A stretch of 9,319 nucleotides of DNA. Source: Chloroflexi bacterium RBG_16_56_11 (GTDB taxonomy: Bacteria; Chloroflexota; Dehalococcoidia; Dehalococcoidales; RBG-16-60-22). Position numbers and translations under genes: made by a program. The notes beneath the pieces are model-generated. The model was given only the letters and a program-made list of their open reading frames with translations, was not told where the DNA came from and did no database searches. Of this stretch, positions 7,334-9,319 are shown piece by piece (position 1 is the stretch's first letter; each line of letters starts with the position of its first letter). The stretch lies in assembly GCA_001796865.1 (NCBI GenBank), contig MGNQ01000009.1, forward strand, positions 10,187 through 19,505, in the 5' to 3' direction.

Positions 7334-7361
7334 GATATATGATGCTTCAAATCGATGTCAA
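7334..7361 (-). promoter_or_regulatory. Sigma-70-type promoter for the redox operon
   Basis: On the minus strand a perfect TTGACA (-35, 7361-7356) is followed after 16 bases by TATATC (7339-7334), or after 18 bases by TATCAT (7337-7332). The start would be near 7327, giving a leader of roughly 110 bases before the ATG at 7213. No other promoter was seen inside the operon. Confidence 0.5.
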
Positions 7362-7430
7362 GCACTCATCGCCCCGGCTTGGTGAGTTTGAGCCGTAGAA
7401 TATTTTTGAACGAAGCTATCGATCCGAAGG

Positions 7431-7459
7431 TTTACAAAGCGGGGTATCAGGGGTAAAAT
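7431..7459 (+). promoter_or_regulatory. Sigma-70-type promoter for the tRNA-like gene
   Basis: TTTACA (7431-7436), a 17-base spacer and TAAAAT (7454-7459) make a near-consensus promoter ending 12 bases before the tRNA-like gene. Transcription would start about 7465-7467 and could continue into the recombinase gene. Confidence 0.5.
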
Positions 7460-7471
7460 GAAGATGTTTTC

Positions 7472-7543
7472 GGGCTTTTAGCTCAGTGGTTAGAGCGCTT
7501 GCTTCACACGCATGGCGGTGCGCTCAAAACAAGCGAGAAGCCG
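7472..7543 (+). pseudogene. Degenerate tRNA-Val(CAC)-like gene
   Basis: The 5' half is plainly tRNA: acceptor GGGCTTT, T8-A9, D-arm GCTC/GAGC with the GG-containing loop AGTGGTTA, and anticodon stem CTTGC with loop TTCACAC, i.e. anticodon CAC at 7505-7507 (Val). The 3' half is damaged but still in register. The anticodon stem closes as GCATG (one T-T mismatch). The T-stem keeps 4 pairs (CGCT/AGCG). The last seven bases GAAGCCG pair with GGGCTTT at six of seven positions, one of them G-U. The T-loop reads CAAAACA instead of TTCRANY, and there is no CCA. The length is a normal 72 bases. It is therefore either a decayed tRNA or a tRNA whose 3' half was swapped by integration of the adjacent recombinase element. 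It has its own promoter. Confidence 0.55.
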
Positions 7544-7547
7544 CTTG
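7496..7547. repeat. CGCTTG/CAAGCG repeats over the tRNA 3' half (possible attachment-site arms)
   Basis: CGCTTG occurs at 7496-7501 and 7542-7547, and its complement CAAGCG at 7530-7535. The last two form a perfect hairpin with 6-base arms and a 6-base loop. The first copy is in the anticodon stem. Tyrosine recombinases bind short inverted arms around such sites, and the recombinase gene is next door, so this may be an attachment site. That link is an inference. Confidence 0.3.
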
Positions 7548-7553
7548 AACGGC

Positions 7554-7571
7554 GAATTTAGCTTCAAATTC
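7554..7571. repeat. Inverted repeat between the tRNA-like gene and the recombinase
   Basis: GAATTT and AAATTC are perfect 6-base arms with a 6-base spacer. No T-run follows, so it is not a terminator. It may be an accessory recombinase-binding site or chance. The rest of 7572-7637 shows nothing I can name. Confidence 0.25.
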
Positions 7572-7637
7572 TTGTCCTTCCCCGGATGAAACCTCGGTAT
7601 TTTTTCCAAAAAGGGCTCTTGCTTCGTAAAATATCCG

Positions 7638-7643
7638 AGGAGG
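7638..7643 (+). promoter_or_regulatory. Strong Shine-Dalgarno without a normal start codon
   Basis: AGGAGG is followed 6 bases later by ATA (7650-7652), in frame with the recombinase, rather than ATG. The nearest ATG (7661) is 17 bases away and in another frame. This bears on the start of the recombinase gene. Confidence 0.5.
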
Positions 7644-7757
7644 ACAATAATAACCATAACATGGCCATCAGACCCGAAGCGCCTCGTCGCCGGGTACCGA
7701 CTCTGTGCTTCTACGGAGGGGAAAAGCCCTAACGCAATCCAGATCGTTGTTACCAGC

Positions 7758-8717
7758 GTGACCTGCTTCCAAAGGTTCCTCATTACTCAACCGGGCGGCA
7801 TGCGTCTGAAAGATGTCCCCCGCCACGAAATCAGGTTATTTATTTCCTACTTGCAGCAAACGCGGTGTTTCGCCGCACATCCCTTCAACCGCACCCAGGA
7901 GAAAACCCTCTCGGGACATACCATCAACTGCTATCTCCGTAGTCTAAGGATTTTCTACTCTTGGCTTGTTTCCGAAGAGATCCTGGAGGTTAACCCCTTC
8001 GTTAAGGTAAAGATTCCGCCGCCCCCAATAAAAGTAATACCGGCCTTTTCCAATTCTCAAATCGAGCAATTACTCAGAGCTATTACTACGAAAACCGCTA
8101 TTGGATACCGGAATTTTGCTATCATCCTGACTTTGCTTGATACGGGCATCAGAATATCTGAGCTTTGCGATCTGAAGATGGAAAGACTGTGGCTGGAAGA
8201 TGGTATCGCTAAAGTGATAGGCAAAAGGAATAAGGAGCGTATGATACCAATAGGGAAGCAGCTTCAATGCGTCCTCTGGCACTACATTGACCGTTGCCGT
8301 CCCGAACCGAATACCATCAACTGTGACTCTGTCTTCCTGACTAAACAAGGTAGGCCAGTCACCAGAAGACATTCGCAGAAGATAATGACCGAATACGGGC
8401 AGAAAGCCAAATTGACCGGAATACGGTGTTCACCCCATACCCTCCGCCATACTGCCGCCATCTCCTTCCTCAGAAATGGTGGTGATGTATTCAGCTTGCA
8501 AAGGCTACTCGGCCACGCTAGCCTGGAGATGACTCGCAGATATTGTCAGCTCGCAGATACTGATGTTAAGAGGACGCATAGTATGGCGAGCCCGGTTGAT
8601 AACTTGGATTATTCATCAGCGGGGGTTGTCCGCCGCTTTCATGCTCCAAAACCGCTTTCACGCACTCAAAGAGACACCACCGGGCAGCCGCGGTCGGTTT
8701 ATGGTGAAGCCAGTTAA
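7758..8717 (+). CDS. Tyrosine recombinase (XerC/D-like phage integrase), start uncertain
   Basis: Counted from the GTG at 7758, this is 319 residues with the full catalytic set: R132 (TGIRISEL), K156 (VIGKRNKE), H227 and R230 (HTLRHT), H253 (LLGHAS) and the nucleophile Y262 (TRRYCQ). Residues 1-80 match the SAM-like core-binding domain. The GTG has no ribosome binding site and cuts the first helix of that domain. The same frame is open back to a stop at 7587-7589, and upstream codons read EGKSPNAIQ then TCFQRFL, matching the usual conserved N-terminus (GKSPxTI...F..FL). No ATG, GTG or TTG occurs there; an AGGAGG stands 6 bases before an in-frame ATA at 7650, which would give 355 residues. So the start is either non-canonical, or lost by mutation or a one-base indel after the ATG at 7661. 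It catalyses site-specific DNA strand exchange and probably moved an element at the adjacent tRNA-like gene. The roughly 35-residue tail after ASPVDNL is longer than usual. Confidence 0.85.
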   Translation: MTCFQRFLITQPGGMRLKDVPRHEIRLFISYLQQTRCFAAHPFNRTQEKTLSGHTINCYLRSLRIFYSWLVSEEILEVNPFVKVKIPPPPIKVIPAFSNSQIEQLLRAITTKTAIGYRNFAIILTLLDTGIRISELCDLKMERLWLEDGIAKVIGKRNKERMIPIGKQLQCVLWHYIDRCRPEPNTINCDSVFLTKQGRPVTRRHSQKIMTEYGQKAKLTGIRCSPHTLRHTAAISFLRNGGDVFSLQRLLGHASLEMTRRYCQLADTDVKRTHSMASPVDNLDYSSAGVVRRFHAPKPLSRTQRDTTGQPRSVYGEAS

Positions 8718-8756
8718 CGGAGGACAAAATCAAGGGCCAACGACTCACTGGGCAAG

Positions 8757-8832
8757 TGACCTTCACCCAAAAACTGTACCAGCCAAAATTAGAGGATGAT
8801 CTGCTCCCCGATAACCGGGCCAAAAGTGAGGA
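8757..8832 (+). repeat. Two adjacent IS3-type terminal sequences (imperfect tandem copies)
   Basis: Two blocks, 8757-8796 and 8797-8832, are alike. Each begins TGA-CT-C-CCC, continues with A-rich bases and AC, and ends with CCAAAA, T and GAGGA or AGAGGA. The 5'-TG start and the CCC run are typical of IS3-family ends. One copy should be the left end of the insertion sequence downstream; the other may be the remnant of a related copy or a duplicated end. Confidence 0.45.
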
Positions 8833-8878
8833 GATTTTTTCGGAATGCTAAAATACGTTCGAAGGGAGTATTGGCTTG

Positions 8879-9145
8879 ATGAAAAGATCGCACTTCACAT
8901 CGGAGCAGATTGTGTTCGCGCTGAGGCAGGCTGAATTGGAGACTCCTGTCACCGAAGTCTGCCGGAAGATGGGCATCGTCGAGCAGACATTTTACCGATG
9001 GAAGAAAAAGTATATCGGGATGGGGGTCGCTGAAGTCAGACGACTCAAGATACTGGAGGATGAAAACAGGAAGCTGAAGCAGCTTGTTGCTGACCTGAGC
9101 CTGGATAAGCAAATGCTCCAGGATGTCTTACGAAAAAAAGTCTAA
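8879..9145 (+). CDS. IS3-family transposase OrfA
   Basis: An 88-residue protein. Residues 1-45 form the helix-turn-helix that binds the IS ends (FTSEQIVFALRQAE, then VCRKMGIVEQTFYRWKKKY). Residues 54-87 are a leucine-zipper coiled coil (LKILEDENRKLKQLVADLSL) used for multimerisation. The start is taken at the ATG at 8879, with AGGGAG 10 bases upstream; a TTG directly before it is the other option. The stop TAA (9143-9145) lies just after the A7G run where ribosomes slip into orfB. OrfA alone acts as a regulator, and the fused OrfAB is the transposase. Confidence 0.9.
   Translation: MKRSHFTSEQIVFALRQAELETPVTEVCRKMGIVEQTFYRWKKKYIGMGVAEVRRLKILEDENRKLKQLVADLSLDKQMLQDVLRKKV
9133..9140 (+). other. 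Programmed -1 frameshift site between orfA and orfB
   Basis: Seven As followed by G. The orfA frame reads CGA AAA AAA GTC TAA, while the -1 frame continues AAA AGT CTA AGG CCT into orfB. A AAA AAA G is the classic IS3-family slippery heptamer type. No independent start for orfB was found here, which supports expression by frameshift. Confidence 0.7.
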
Positions 9146-9319
9146 GGCCTGCTCAGTTCCGGGAATACGGCCAGTGGCTTCAGTTGTGTTACGGGGTAAG
9201 TGGACGGAGGGTGTGCCGGCTGCTCCAGCGTCCCCGTTCGGTCTACGATTATAAAAGTAGAAAAGATGAGCAGGCGACCTTGAGGATGCGAATTAAGGAC
9301 ATTGCCCAGAGCCGGGCCA
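9139..9319 (+). CDS. IS3-family transposase OrfB, N-terminal part (3' end outside window)
   Basis: About 60 codons in the -1 frame relative to orfA, open to the right edge. The sequence includes LQLCYGVSGRRVCRLLQRPR and SVYDYKSR, which match the region before the integrase core in IS3 OrfB (family pattern: S.RRACR.LG..RS..Y). The DDE catalytic residues lie beyond the window. The start shown is the first codon after the slippage point, not a real initiation codon. Confidence 0.75.

Larger units (their letters stand above)
8797..9319 (+). mobile_element. IS3-family insertion sequence, partial (right end outside window)
   Basis: The element is recognised by orfA, the slippery site and orfB in the normal IS3 order. 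The left end is placed at the TG at 8797, 82 bases before orfA. The similar end at 8757 is the alternative. The right inverted repeat and target duplication are beyond the window. The OrfA sequence is closest to the IS407-like group by eye. Confidence 0.7.

Noticed and set aside
7375..7395. CGGCT/AGCCG hairpin followed by a T-rich stretch, possible terminator
   Set aside because: Only 5 base pairs with an 11-base loop, the T-run is displaced, and no plus-strand gene ends before it.
7490..7783. 97-residue minus-strand frame with a signal-peptide-like N-terminus
   Set aside because: It runs antisense across the tRNA-like gene and the N-terminal coding part of the recombinase, and no family resemblance is seen; the hydrophobic start is probably chance.
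8756..8851. 31-codon frame from GTG, preceded further upstream by GGAGG, looking compositionally like protein
   Set aside because: It spans the two IS3-type end sequences, whose similarity explains the pattern; there is no proper start next to the GGAGG (an ATC stands there).
1..9319. CRISPR array or defence system
   Set aside because: No regularly spaced repeats and no cas-like or other known defence genes were seen.

Overview
The window looks like a chromosomal piece of a strictly anaerobic bacterium. The redox genes carry many iron-sulfur and flavin sites and no oxygen-linked partner. A Chloroflexota (Dehalococcoidia-like) or similar anaerobic lineage would fit, but nothing here proves the taxon.

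Left part (1-1918). A gene on the minus strand runs off the left edge and encodes an HPr-kinase-like P-loop protein. Divergent from it is a plus-strand bicupin gene with two clear tandem cupin repeats. It has a strong ribosome binding site and an extended -10 promoter whose start region is covered by a perfect inverted repeat, a likely operator.

Centre (1967-7213). Three minus-strand genes form one apparent operon, read from right to left: a NuoF-like NADH/FMN subunit, a 704-residue fusion of a NuoG-type iron-sulfur N-terminus with a GltD-type FAD/NAD(P) reductase, and an FAD_binding_2 flavoprotein of the fumarate-reductase/ketosteroid-dehydrogenase superfamily. The first two overlap by 4 bases and the third follows after 40 bases. 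The simplest reading is a soluble electron-transfer complex: NADH delivers electrons through FMN and several Fe-S clusters to the GltD-like flavin and/or the terminal flavoprotein, which acts on an unknown substrate. The NuoF subunit is unusual because its thioredoxin-like N-domain has lost the cluster cysteines, its NADH-site consensus is altered, and the C-terminal ferredoxin extension of bifurcating relatives is missing. A promoter and two short inverted repeats lie upstream of the operon.

Right part (7214-9319). This is a mobile-DNA zone. It starts with a promoter-driven, degenerate tRNA-Val(CAC)-like gene, followed by short inverted repeats and a tyrosine recombinase. The recombinase has all catalytic residues, but its conserved N-terminus reads upstream of any normal start codon, so the start is either lost or non-canonical. 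Next come two adjacent, similar IS3-type end sequences, then an IS3-family insertion sequence with orfA, an A7G slippery site and the beginning of orfB, cut by the right edge.

The long reading frames opposite the central operon are shadows and are left out.
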